Shown: in pieces, positions 1 to 6,639 of the stretch
Position numbering within the stretch: position 1 is the stretch's first letter
Layout: each line of letters opens with the position of its first letter
From: Acidimicrobiaceae bacterium
GTDB lineage: Bacteria; Actinomycetota; Acidimicrobiia; Acidimicrobiales; Acidimicrobiaceae
Length of the DNA: 64,000 nucleotides
Direction: 5' to 3'
Assembly: GCA_013044385.1 (NCBI GenBank)
Contig: JABEUN010000004.1
Coordinates: 1-64,000, forward strand
Program-made: the position numbers and the translations under genes
The notes under the pieces: model-generated
What the model was told of the DNA's origin: nothing
Database searches by the model: none
The model's input: the letters and a program-made list of their open reading frames with translations, nothing else

Positions 1-1
1 A

Positions 2-67
2 AAGATCGGGAACATCTCCCCAATCGAATACGAGTTATCATCGTCAATGACCGCTCAGGCGGCATAA
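2..67 (+). pseudogene. C-terminal end of an IS3-family transposase (left-truncated by the window)
   Basis: Reading frame 2 from the window edge gives about 21 codons ending in TAA at 65-67, with the IS3 OrfB-like tail SPIEYE...TAQAA. The body lies left of the window, so I cannot tell whether the element is intact. The stop is followed at once by a GTGTCTAC-type sequence (about 69-97) that resembles an IS3-family right inverted repeat. Family assignment rests on a short tail only. Confidence 0.5.
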
Positions 68-68
68 G

Positions 69-98
69 TAGTGTGTCTACTTTTTCTGGGTCGCCTCA
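69..98 (+). repeat. Probable right terminal inverted repeat of the IS3-family element
   Basis: The sequence after the transposase stop begins gtgtgtctactttttctggg, which resembles the terminal repeats of IS3-family elements. A second, different transposase reading frame starts right after it (about 99), so this is where one element ends inside another. The exact boundary cannot be fixed without the left end. Confidence 0.4.
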
Positions 99-400
99 AC
101 CCTCAAGTACCGACCCGGCTTCCCAGCCAACTTCTCCGACTTGTTTGAGGCCAGGAGCTACTTCTCAGATCTGTTGTCTTGGTATAACCACGAACACCGA
201 CACTCCGCCATTGCCCTTATGGCCCCGGCCGATGTTCACTACGGATATTCGGAAGAGATCATCCAACGCCGCAAGATGGTCTTAGATATTGCCTACATAT
301 CTCACCCGGAACGCTTCGCCACAAGGCACCGACACCACCGGTCCTTCCCGAGGTGGTCTGGATCAACCAACCCGCAGAGGAGCTAACGCCGATACAGTAA
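99..400 (+). pseudogene. IS3-family transposase C-terminus, interrupted and frameshifted
   Basis: Frame 3 from about 99 reads as the last part of an IS3-type integrase core: TLKYRPGFP, then WYNHEHRHSAI and ADVHYG, the usual motif around the last catalytic Glu of this family, then HPERF. Near 310-318 the reading shifts to frame 2, which continues with PPVLPEVVWINQPAEE and stops at 398-400. A single frameshift therefore separates the two halves of one former C-terminus. Its 5' part is missing because another IS3-family end abuts it at about 98. It is a dead remnant. Confidence 0.7.
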
Positions 401-473
401 TTTCCTTCAAAAGATGTCTACAGAAGGTTGACAGGTTCCGCTTTTGCGTATTCCGAGGGTTTCCGTACACCCG

Positions 474-555
474 AGAGCCTGCCCTTGGGGGATGCCAGCT
501 CGTCGTCGAGCCGAAGAGCCTGCCCTTGGGGGATGCCAGCTCGTCGTCGAGCCGC
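474..555 (+). repeat. Two tandem copies of a 41-bp unit
   Basis: A 41-bp unit starting agagcctgcccttggggg begins at 474 and again at 515; the copies differ only at the last base. Each contains GCTCG-TCGT-CGAGC, able to form a short hairpin. It lies between the transposase remnant and the toxin gene. I see no credible protein here. It could be part of a mobile-element end or a small REP-like repeat. Confidence 0.8.
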
Positions 556-636
556 AGATTCGTCCCCTTGAGCACCGTGCGGGCCAGGTCGACCTTTTCC
601 GCTGGAACGACCGCCAAACAGAGCCAACCGGCACAT

Positions 637-948
637 TCAACAGGCCATAACGGCGGCCATGGCTGAGCAGAACTCCCCCCATCTCAACGGACTAACACGA
701 CCAGCCTCACTCAACAGAGTGGTGACCGGAACAAGCTGGAGATTGTCCAAATTGGCTACCGAACCTGCCTGTACTCCTTCACTGACCCCAAGAGGGATCT
801 CGGTTGAGATCCCTCTGACCGTCGAAGTAACAGGTGCAACCAAAACTCGATGAAGATGAGGCGCTATGCGTGCCCGGGTGAGAATAACGACAGGACGGAT
901 CTTGTCGAGATCTGCCCACCACACCTGACCGTGTCCCAGTCCGTTCAT
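637..948 (-). CDS. MazF/PemK-family toxin (endoribonuclease)
   Basis: The 103-residue protein has the PemK/MazF fold signatures: GQVWWADLD at the N-terminus, RPVVILTR, then VAPVTSTVRGISTEIPL and ANLDNLQLVP. The family cleaves mRNA or other RNAs and is held inactive by a partner antitoxin. The start codon overlaps the stop of the upstream antitoxin gene (945..1226) in an ATGA arrangement, so the two are translationally coupled. It sits in a decayed mobile island, a common home for such modules. Reading frame and motifs look intact. Cleavage specificity cannot be read from the sequence. Confidence 0.8.
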   Translation of the reverse strand: MNGLGHGQVWWADLDKIRPVVILTRARIAPHLHRVLVAPVTSTVRGISTEIPLGVSEGVQAGSVANLDNLQLVPVTTLLSEAGRVSPLRWGEFCSAMAAVMAC

Positions 949-1226
949 GACTCACCTCGACGGCGGCTTTCGGCTAGTCGTCGCACGTCCTCAGGAACTT
1001 CGCCATCGTAGAGGAGACCCGGGCCGACCGAAACGTCCCAGGCCAGGTCGGTATCCTCGTGATACGGCATAGCACGTAGTGCCTCTTGTTCGTGAATCTC
1101 CTCAAGCCGGTCTAGCAAGAGAGCGAGAGCCTTGTCCAGGATTCTGCTATCACTTATACCCAGCGCGTTGCGACACGCCGTGAGCCGCTCGCCATCAACT
1201 GTCGTAGAGATTCGCACACGACTCAT
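945..1226 (-). CDS. Antitoxin of the MazF-type module (probable ribbon-helix-helix)
   Basis: The 93-residue protein begins MSRVRISTTVDGERL, like the DNA-binding strand of ribbon-helix-helix antitoxins, followed by a helical, acidic C-terminal half that would wrap the toxin. I chose ATG 1226 over the upstream in-frame ATG at 1271 because a TAGAGT hexamer lies exactly 7 bases before it (leaderless layout). The gene overlaps the toxin start by 4 bases. A palindrome at 1251-1261 just upstream is a plausible autoregulatory site. The function is inferred from size, position and coupling rather than from a strong family match. Confidence 0.7.
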   Translation of the reverse strand: MSRVRISTTVDGERLTACRNALGISDSRILDKALALLLDRLEEIHEQEALRAMPYHEDTDLAWDVSVGPGLLYDGEVPEDVRRLAESRRRGES

Positions 1227-1233
1227 GTTCCAT

Positions 1234-1239
1234 ACTCTA
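1234..1239 (-). promoter_or_regulatory. -10 hexamer of leaderless antitoxin-toxin transcript
   Basis: On the minus strand TAGAGT is followed by 7 bases and then ATG 1226, so transcription should begin at or next to the start codon. No Shine-Dalgarno sequence is present. Confidence 0.5.
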
Positions 1240-1250
1240 CCACTCTTTGT

Positions 1251-1261
1251 CGTATCATACG
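1251..1261. promoter_or_regulatory. Palindrome CGTATCATACG, candidate antitoxin operator
   Basis: CGTAT-C-ATACG is a perfect 11-bp inverted repeat lying 11-28 bases upstream of the proposed -10 element, near the -35 position. Antitoxins of this type usually repress their own promoter, so binding here is likely but unproven. Confidence 0.4.
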
Positions 1262-1639
1262 TGCCATGCACCTGGCCCCAACTCGAACCTCCCCACGGAA
1301 CGTACCTTCACCTCGCTATCGCGAACCACATACGGGTTGCTTTCTCTAGGGCTTCGTGAGAATTGCCAACTAGATACCAATCAAAAACGAAGGACGGGGT
1401 CATTCAATACAATGAGCATTACGGTCTCTCCGGGGCTCCGACGAGGTCACCACCTAGTCATTTTCCGATCTTGGCAGCATCTGATTCAGAACCTTTTCGG
1501 CTGCTCGTCTGCTGCCGTGGAAGACCTTGGAGCGGTACCGCTCCTTGGCTATGGCTGGATCGCTCCCTAGATATGACGAGGATCTCGGAAACTCCCCAGG
1601 TTCGATCACCGAAACTCCTCAGTTGATCACTAGAGCGGG

Positions 1640-2129
1640 CTGCTGTTGAGATTACCGTATCTGAGGCGTAGTCGCAGTACGCACGTTCTCCAGGTGGATG
1701 ATCAAGCACCATTGAGAGCTGCGACTGTTGCATATAGGAGCGAAGGTGCTCACAAAATCGTGAGTAGGAGTATGTTCCTTCGGGGTTGTTGTCGCAGTAC
1801 TCGTGCCACAGCAGCTGGCGGGTCACGCCCTTACGTTGCAGTTCTCCGCTCAAGTACTCAAGATCGAGACGCACCCGTGTTGGCTCATCTTTCGGACCGG
1901 GGGGTTTGGGATACACCACGGAGCGAAGCTCTGTGTCGCTCATCTGCGCTAACACCTCTGGAGCAACCCCCGAACTCTCTAGTCGGGCGATGATACTCGT
2001 GATGGTTGAGAAGCTCTTCTTCAGTGCGAGCGCTATCTGATTGCGATTGAATGTCTCTACGTAGTAGAGACGGATGATCTCTCTGATTTCAAACACGTCG
2101 ATACTCCATACCTTGGTGGTCTTCGTCAT
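1640..2129 (-). pseudogene. Truncated IS21-family transposase (istA N-terminus)
   Basis: From ATG 2129 the minus strand encodes about 163 residues like IstA: an N-terminal helix-turn-helix (EIREIIRLYY...RNQIALALKKSFSTITSII), a linker, then GERAYCDYASDTV, matching the start of the DDE catalytic core with its first Asp. Beyond about 1640 the frame stays open to 1458 but no longer resembles IstA, and the rest of the core and istB are missing. The element is therefore dead. It lies where the catalytic half of the neighbouring integrase should be, so it probably inserted there. Confidence 0.7.
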
Positions 2130-2183
2130 GGCCGCTACCTTTCCTCTTCCCATGAAAAAGAAGGACATTGCCATCACGAACTG

Positions 2184-2269
2184 CTTCGCGAAAGACTCAG
2201 GAACCAGTCGCGCAAGATTCCGTTAGGAGTAGTCGCGAAAGACTCCGTTGTCAGTCGCGGTAGATAACG
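2184..2269. repeat. Four phased repeats at an IS21-family end
   Basis: Four copies of a degenerate AGTCGCGAAAGACTCCG-like unit begin at about 2184, 2206, 2231 and 2253, i.e. 22 to 25 bases apart. They lie upstream of the istA remnant, ending in gtcagtcgcggtagataac. IS21-family elements carry multiple short transposase-binding repeats at their ends, so this is read as the istA-side terminus. Confidence 0.55.
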
Positions 2270-2279
2270 TAGAACTCAA

Positions 2280-2820
2280 CTTACGGGAGTACGGGCTTGG
2301 ATCGACCAAGCGGGTAGCTTTGAGTCCGCAATAGGGTTCGGAAGTACACCGCCGCTTCACTTCCGAGCCAACCTGCACGCTCGACCGAGTACGGATCTGA
2401 CCTAGCGGACGGTTGCCTCTGCGAGTCCATCGTCTTTGAGAGAGCGGAGGTACTTCTCTACGTCATAGGAGGAGAGTGACGAAATACGCCTACGACCGAT
2501 TGAGTCTCTGATCTGCACACTCCAGATACTTTCATACCGCCTCACTGTCGATGGGGCAGGTCCTGCCAACCGTTGTTTCGCCAGGCCGCAATCGCATCGT
2601 TGACGGTAGTCGTTGAGTTCCAACGGAGTCTGGACTCGACGATGGGAGCGGGCTTTGCCTCCCGCTCACTGACGAGTCGAGCCAACTCACGTTCGGCTCG
2701 GCGCTTGGTTCCATGGAAGCGGACGTAGCGGTGCTTGACCTTGCCGAAGGTGTCTCGTCCGACGAAGACACGGAGCTCCCAGGTGTCCGGTTGAGCCACC
2801 AACCGCATGCTTCCGGCCAT
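2280..2820 (-). pseudogene. Decayed tyrosine integrase next to tRNA-Lys
   Basis: ATG 2820 is preceded by GGAGGGA. The frame reads MAGSMRLVAQ...WELRVFVGRD...VRFHGTKRRAERELARLV, the N-terminal arm-binding domain common in actinobacterial tyrosine recombinases. After about residue 88 the homology continues in another frame (STVRRYESIW...DVEKYLRSL, the SAM-like core-binding domain), so there is a frameshift near 2560. A TAG at about 2402 and a TGA about 48 bases further interrupt the continuation VRSVLGRACRLARK and SGGVLPNPIADSKLPAW. Homology stops near 2280, where the IS21 end begins, and the catalytic domain with the Tyr is missing. It cannot be active. Confidence 0.8.
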
Positions 2821-2900
2821 CGCTCCCTCCAGCTTCAAACCCACTGTTGGGTTTTCTGTTGGGTTTAGCCTTGCCGGGGAACGGCATATATCCTCTGAAC

Positions 2901-2935
2901 TGGTGGGCCGCCGGGGTCTCGATCCCCGCACCTTG
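2901..2935. other. Probable attachment site: 3' half of tRNA-Lys
   Basis: Tyrosine integrases often recombine into tRNA 3' ends and leave the gene whole. The adjacent integrase remnant makes this tRNA's T arm and acceptor the likely core site. I see no second copy in the window, so the other attachment site would lie left of position 1. Confidence 0.4.
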
Positions 2936-2976
2936 GGATTAAAAGTCCCCTGCTCTTCCCGATGAGCTAGCGGCCC
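2901..2976 (-). tRNA. tRNA-Lys (anticodon TTT)
   Basis: A full cloverleaf can be drawn on the minus strand: acceptor GGGCCGC/GCGGCCC, D arm GCTC...GAGC, anticodon loop CTTTTAA, T arm CGGGG-ATCGAGA-CCCCG, discriminator A and encoded CCA. The integrase remnant starts about 80 bases beyond its 3' end in the same orientation, the standard arrangement for an element inserted at a tRNA 3' end. A TACTAT -10-like hexamer lies at 3000-3005 (minus strand). Confidence 0.93.
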
Positions 2977-3120
2977 CCGACGCACTTGTGCGCCTTTAGA
3001 TAGTAGTGTCTGGGTTTGCCCGGACGTTGCATTCGATCAGATGTATGGGTGACAAACTGGCTGATCTCATCGAGACGTGCTGGACACTTTTAGGGAACAC
3101 AGACTTTGTTTGGAGAGGTC

Positions 3121-3267
3121 TTGGATCATTCGGAAATGTCTCAAGTGGAGAGCGATGAGCAGGGAGAGACACAGTCCCCTGCCTCCATGAACCTTGTCGA
3201 GGAACTCAATCAGGTGAATGATCAGATATTAGAGATCGACTTGATGATCCAGTCGGTGGAGGAGTGA
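3121..3267 (+). CDS. Small acidic protein of unknown function (48 residues)
   Basis: A TTG at 3121 is preceded by GGAG at 3112-3115 with 5 bases of spacing; an in-frame ATG at 3136 would give 43 residues. The product is strongly acidic, with a Ser/Gln/Glu-rich start and a helical C-terminal half (NLVEELNQVNDQILEIDLMI) with coiled-coil spacing. It ends 40 bases before the MoaD/ThiS-like gene and could be co-transcribed with it. I do not recognise the family. Expression is supported only by the ribosome site, so it may be spurious. Confidence 0.45.
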   Translation: MDHSEMSQVESDEQGETQSPASMNLVEELNQVNDQILEIDLMIQSVEE

Positions 3268-3306
3268 CGGTGGATCTGCAATCATCCCATTGGTTGAAGT
3301 GGCTGG

Positions 3307-3558
3307 ATGCTCGAGGTGCCTAGGCTTTTATTCTTCGCCGCCGCCAGAGAAGCTGCGGGACTCGGCGCTATGGACGTGACGGCCACCACGGTTTCAGAGG
3401 CGATCGGTGAGGCAGTCGCTCGTCTACCAGATTCTTTCGGGATGGTCCTACCTTCCTGTCGTGTCTGGCTGAACGGTGAGCCAACAGACGGCCACGAGCG
3501 ATGCGGGGAAGCGGACGAGATAGCCTTTATTCCTCCTGTGTCAGGTGGATCGCTCTGA
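3307..3558 (+). CDS. MoaD/ThiS-family sulfur-carrier protein
   Basis: The 83-residue protein has the ubiquitin-like pattern of MoaD and ThiS: RLLFFAAAREAAGL at the N-terminus, VWLNGEP in the middle and the ending DEIAFIPPVSGG. The family is activated on its C-terminal Gly-Gly and, as a thiocarboxylate, donates sulfur for molybdopterin or thiamin synthesis. Here two residues (SL) follow the Gly-Gly and would have to be removed first. MoaD is favoured over ThiS by the PPVSGG ending. No moaE or adenylating enzyme is nearby. No clear ribosome-binding site precedes ATG 3307, and a stop at 3295-3297 excludes a much longer N-terminus. Confidence 0.75.
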   Translation: MLEVPRLLFFAAAREAAGLGAMDVTATTVSEAIGEAVARLPDSFGMVLPSCRVWLNGEPTDGHERCGEADEIAFIPPVSGGSL

Positions 3559-3649
3559 AGTTGGGGCTATTTTCAGTCCTCACTCATGTCGAACTGCTTA
3601 CCTGTAATACCGAAGGCCCCAAGTAATCGAGAAATACAGATAGGTTGCA

Positions 3650-4354
3650 TTGACTCATAGAACGAACCAGTCGGGCTTGACACAGCGATTTTTCGAGGAG
3701 GTGCTGACCCCCGACCTGGAAAGTGACAAGCAGGGGTCTTCGGCACGCGTCAAGTGGGTTGCTCGGCTTACATCGATTACCGGCGTGACTATCTTCGTGC
3801 TGCTTGCAATTGAGGGTCTATCCGTTCCTGCGATTTCGCAGCTGTTCACTCTCCACGTGGTAGTGGGGATGATCTTGCTCCCGGTGATGGCTCTCAAGAT
3901 TGCCGTTACATCATATAGATTCCTGCTTTACTACCTCGGACGGAGCGATTTTGTTCAGGCCGGGCCGCCTTGGATGCCACTCAGACTCATAGCCCCCCTG
4001 ATTATCTTGTCGACGGTGGTTCTCATGCTGAGCGGTGTGGAACTCATGCTCGTTGGTCCGCATGGTGCGAGCTTTACACTCTGGAAGCCGCTCCACCAAG
4101 TCGCCTTCGTAGTCTGGTTTATCCTCATGGTGCCACATGTACTTGCGTACCTGATGCGTGCAGTGAGGACCAGTTTCGGTGACTTAGGTAGGCTCCAGTC
4201 CCGCAGTTATAAGACTTCCACGTCGTCTTGGACGAGGACGACTCTGCTCTGGGTCGCACTCGGTGTTGGTGTCGGTCTAGGACTCAGGATCACGGCTTAC
4301 GAGCCGGCTTGGTTGAACGCCTTCCACTCTGCGTTTCACGGACACATACACTGA
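3650..4354 (+). CDS. Cytochrome b561-like integral membrane protein
   Basis: The 234-residue protein has about five hydrophobic segments (near residues 40-60, 65-85, 110-132, 145-167 and 198-215). His residues lie in helices two and four (TLHVVVGM; LHQVAFVVWFILMVPHVLAYL) in positions that could ligate heme, as in small cytochrome b561/ferric-reductase-like proteins. The C-terminus is His-rich (HSAFHGHIH). It probably transfers electrons in the cytoplasmic membrane, but partner and substrate are unknown. The TTG start at 3650 is uncertain: it has only a weak AGG upstream, and an in-frame GTG lies at 3701. Confidence 0.55.
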   Translation: MTHRTNQSGLTQRFFEEVLTPDLESDKQGSSARVKWVARLTSITGVTIFVLLAIEGLSVPAISQLFTLHVVVGMILLPVMALKIAVTSYRFLLYYLGRSDFVQAGPPWMPLRLIAPLIILSTVVLMLSGVELMLVGPHGASFTLWKPLHQVAFVVWFILMVPHVLAYLMRAVRTSFGDLGRLQSRSYKTSTSSWTRTTLLWVALGVGVGLGLRITAYEPAWLNAFHSAFHGHIH

Positions 4355-4537
4355 TACGGAGAATAGATACTGACGCCAAACAGGAGGCCGGTCTAGGCTC
4401 TGGATCCCGAGAAGTCCCGCAGTGACGCTGTGAGTCTTGGTGAAGGACCGGTGTCGCGATTTGGCCAGAGCCGCTGGCTTGGTTTGGAGTCGGTGAGAAT
4501 TCCGACCCGCATCACTCCCGGAGCTTTGGCGTGGTGG

Positions 4538-4543
4538 TAGGTT
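4538..4543 (+). promoter_or_regulatory. -10 hexamer of leaderless DUF1707 gene
   Basis: TAGGTT is followed by exactly 6 bases and GTG 4550, placing the transcript start at the start codon. Confidence 0.45.
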
Positions 4544-4549
4544 CGAGGT

Positions 4550-5053
4550 GTGGACGCTAACCCTGTCGGAAATTCGGACGAAACTGGAAATCCAGAAAAT
4601 CCCGGGGTGCCTGAGACGACCATTTTCGGACAGCGGCCAGAGACAAGGGCAGCTGACAGTGACAGAGAAGGTGTCGCCGAGATTCTAAAGAGAGCCCACG
4701 GCGAGGGCAGGATATCACCCGAGGAGCTTTCGGATCGACTGGTCGATACCTACAGGGCACTGACTTTCGGCGATCTTGCCATCGTGGTCGCAGACCTCCC
4801 GTTGAAGAATCTTGCCTCAGTTGGACCGGCCTCCAGCGTCTCCGATCTGGAACTTGTTGGTCCTAAGCCAAGTGGACGTTCACTCTACGTCCATCACAGG
4901 GTCCGAGTGGTTTTGATAGCCAATCTCGCCAGCGTTGGTATCTGGCTTTTGACAAGTGCCCACACGCATGGAAGCTTCTGGCCAGGTTGGGTCATGCTCG
5001 CTTCAGGGCTCAGTCTCACTGGCGGCATTCGGAAGATACGGCGAAACAGCTGA
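4550..5053 (+). CDS. DUF1707 (SHOCT-like) membrane protein
   Basis: Residues about 37-85 match the actinobacterial DUF1707 pattern: RAADSDREGVAEILKRAHGE, then GRISPEELSDRL and ALTFGDLAIVVADLP. Two hydrophobic segments follow (about 120-135 and 140-158), ending in a basic tail. In this family the domain is usually a short cytoplasmic module tethered to membrane segments; its biochemical role is unknown. The first 35 residues are Asn/Pro/Glu-rich and probably disordered. GTG 4550 is chosen because of the leaderless -10 element 6 bases upstream. Confidence 0.75.
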   Translation: MDANPVGNSDETGNPENPGVPETTIFGQRPETRAADSDREGVAEILKRAHGEGRISPEELSDRLVDTYRALTFGDLAIVVADLPLKNLASVGPASSVSDLELVGPKPSGRSLYVHHRVRVVLIANLASVGIWLLTSAHTHGSFWPGWVMLASGLSLTGGIRKIRRNS

Positions 5054-5090
5054 GTAAGTTCTCAGTTGGCCCACTTCGGACTGCGAAAAA

Positions 5091-5123
5091 ACTCCCTCGG
5101 CATCGGTATGCCGAGGGAGTTTT
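5091..5123. terminator. Bidirectional rho-independent terminator
   Basis: A perfect 13-bp stem (ACTCCCTCGGCAT / ATGCCGAGGGAGT) with a 4-base loop is flanked by five As on the left and Ts on the right. It can stop transcription both from the DUF1707 gene and from convergent sodN. Confidence 0.9.
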
Positions 5124-5151
5124 GAGACTTACCTATCCGGAGTAGTGCTTG

Positions 5152-5568
5152 CTACTTCTTTGTCTCCCAGAAGATCGTGTCGATCTCCCCGATCTGGCTG
5201 ATTAGCTTGTCGGCGACGGCGGTGTCGGTCGTCTTCTTGGACTCACCCGCAGTCTTGGTTGCCGACCAGAAGAGATCGTGAAGCTGCGGATGCGCCTCAA
5301 GATGGGCGGGCTTGAAGTAATCAGTCCAAAGAACCCAGAGGTGGTGCTTGACCAATTCAGCGCGCTCCTCCTTAATCGATATGGCGCGCTCCTTGAATAC
5401 GGGATCGTCGGATGCATTGAACTTTTCCATGCAGGCTTTGACCGAATCAGCCTCGATCTTCGCCTGTGCGGGATCGTAAACTCCACACGGCAGGTCGCAG
5501 TGGGCACTGACCGTATTCGGCTTGGAGAAATGGTCCATGGCCATCAGGATCTTCGGAATTATCTTCAA
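5152..5568 (-). CDS. sodN: Nickel superoxide dismutase
   Basis: The protein dismutates superoxide with a single Ni ion held by the N-terminal nickel hook. Residues 23-32 of the precursor read HCDLPCGVYD, the exact hook with His1, Cys2 and Cys6 of the mature enzyme. The 22 residues before it form the propeptide removed during maturation. I chose TTG 5568 over the longer TTG at 5589 because a perfect AAGGAG (5574-5579) lies 5 bases upstream. Total length is 138 residues, with four-helix-bundle character, as expected. The likely maturation peptidase is encoded divergently at 5697. A terminator follows at 5091-5123. Confidence 0.95.
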   Translation of the reverse strand: MKIIPKILMAMDHFSKPNTVSAHCDLPCGVYDPAQAKIEADSVKACMEKFNASDDPVFKERAISIKEERAELVKHHLWVLWTDYFKPAHLEAHPQLHDLFWSATKTAGESKKTTDTAVADKLISQIGEIDTIFWETKK

Positions 5569-5696
5569 GTGTGCTCCTTTGTCCTTCAACAGACTTTCAA
5601 CTCCAACAATAGCTCAATTCACAACTGTCTTCCCGTGCCGGTATCCAAGCAAGTCAGACGGGTGGAAGCTATTGTGATGAATTGAGGAGGCGACTG

Positions 5697-6101
5697 TTGA
5701 ATTCACTGAAAAACTCGGCTCTAGAGCTACTTGCTAAGGCGGGAACGCTCCTTTTACTAGGGAGTTCTGCCGCGGCCATTGTCAAGCTAGCCAAGCGCTA
5801 CCAGCGCTTTGAGGTAGTTGGAGATTCGATGGAGCCTACGTTGTCGGCTGGCGATCGACTTCTAATACGTCGGGGTGCGGTGCCAGCCGAGGGCTCGTTG
5901 ATTGTCTTTCCTGATCCAAGGGACCAGGATCATCTGCTGATAAAGCGCGCTCAAAGGGTTTCCGCTGGAGAAGTAGTGGCCGTTGGTGACAACCCGATTG
6001 CATCGACGGACTCAAGGCACTTTGGGCTGGTGGCGGTGTCGGACTTGATAGGAGTTGCGCTACTCAAGTATTCCCCAAGCGCCTCGGTCAGGCGGCTCTA
6101 G
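5697..6101 (+). CDS. sodX: Nickel-SOD maturation protease (S26 signal-peptidase family)
   Basis: A 134-residue S26-type peptidase: one N-terminal hydrophobic segment (about residues 10-30), then the nucleophile motif VVGDSMEPTL and the general-base Lys in LLIKRAQRV, followed by GDNPIASTDSRHFG. The small size and divergent position next to sodN identify it as the peptidase that trims the sodN propeptide to expose the Ni-binding His1. TTG 5697 is preferred over in-frame TTG 5682 because GAGGAGG (5684-5690) sits 6 bases before it. About 130 bases separate the two divergent starts. Confidence 0.88.
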   Translation: MNSLKNSALELLAKAGTLLLLGSSAAAIVKLAKRYQRFEVVGDSMEPTLSAGDRLLIRRGAVPAEGSLIVFPDPRDQDHLLIKRAQRVSAGEVVAVGDNPIASTDSRHFGLVAVSDLIGVALLKYSPSASVRRL

Positions 6102-6138
6102 CCAGATATGATCAACTGCGGATCTAAGGTAGTAACTT

Positions 6139-6639
6139 ATGCAGCCCCTAAATGAGACGATCAAGAGCCTCATCGAACCTTCGTTTGTAGCGGACTTGGA
6201 TTCGATTTCTACCGACGAGCTTCGCAAGCGGCGCGAGCTTGCCTCCACTACCGAACAGATAATTTCATATGCTCGTCGCTTGGTTCAGGCGAAGATAGAT
6301 ATAGAAGTGGCAGCTGAAGGGTCAGCAAGCTCCAGCGAGCTGATAAGCCACATGACGTCGATTCTTTCCGGCTCAGCGCTGCACTCCTCGACAGGCAGAC
6401 TAGTGGATGTGGATATCTCCGAAGAGCAGGCCAAGGTGGCTGATGAGTACATGAACGAGATTCTGGCCGAGCAACCCGACTCGATCCTCGAAGCCCTTAG
6501 GCACGCCGAAAATGTCATGTCGGCGATAAGGCATGACCTTCATCTCGTTATCGATAGCTTGGGGACCGAGCTAGTCGACAGGTATAGGACCGGCAAGGCG
6601 ACGGTCGACGTTCTGCTAGACGAGGTTACGAATCACTGA
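6139..6639 (+). CDS. RsiG-like c-di-GMP-responsive anti-sigma factor
   Basis: The 166-residue protein contains the signature E-x3-S-x2-R-x3-Q-x3-D known from RsiG, the anti-sigma factor of WhiG in Streptomyces, at residues E39, S43, R46, Q50 and D54. A second copy is at E124, S128, R131, H135 and D139, with His in place of Gln. In Streptomyces RsiG each helix of an antiparallel coiled coil carries one copy and together they bind a c-di-GMP dimer. The regions around both copies here are helical and charged with no membrane segment. No cognate sigma factor is visible nearby. The match is by motif only. A TAAGGT hexamer 8 bases before ATG suggests a nearly leaderless transcript. Confidence 0.72.
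   Translation: MQPLNETIKSLIEPSFVADLDSISTDELRKRRELASTTEQIISYARRLVQAKIDIEVAAEGSASSSELISHMTSILSGSALHSSTGRLVDVDISEEQAKVADEYMNEILAEQPDSILEALRHAENVMSAIRHDLHLVIDSLGTELVDRYRTGKATVDVLLDEVTNH

Noticed and set aside
363-682. Several minus-strand frames over the 41-bp tandem repeat
   Set aside because: They arise because the repeat has few stops; the three overlapping frames have no domain and repeat the same short peptide.
1458-1640. C-terminal part of the istA-remnant reading frame as a real domain
   Set aside because: After the first catalytic Asp region the sequence no longer resembles IstA and is low-complexity; it is chance read-through into neighbouring DNA.
5278-5685. 135-codon plus-strand frame across sodN
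   Set aside because: It lies opposite the sodN gene, whose nickel hook and ribosome site are unmistakable; the frame has no family features.
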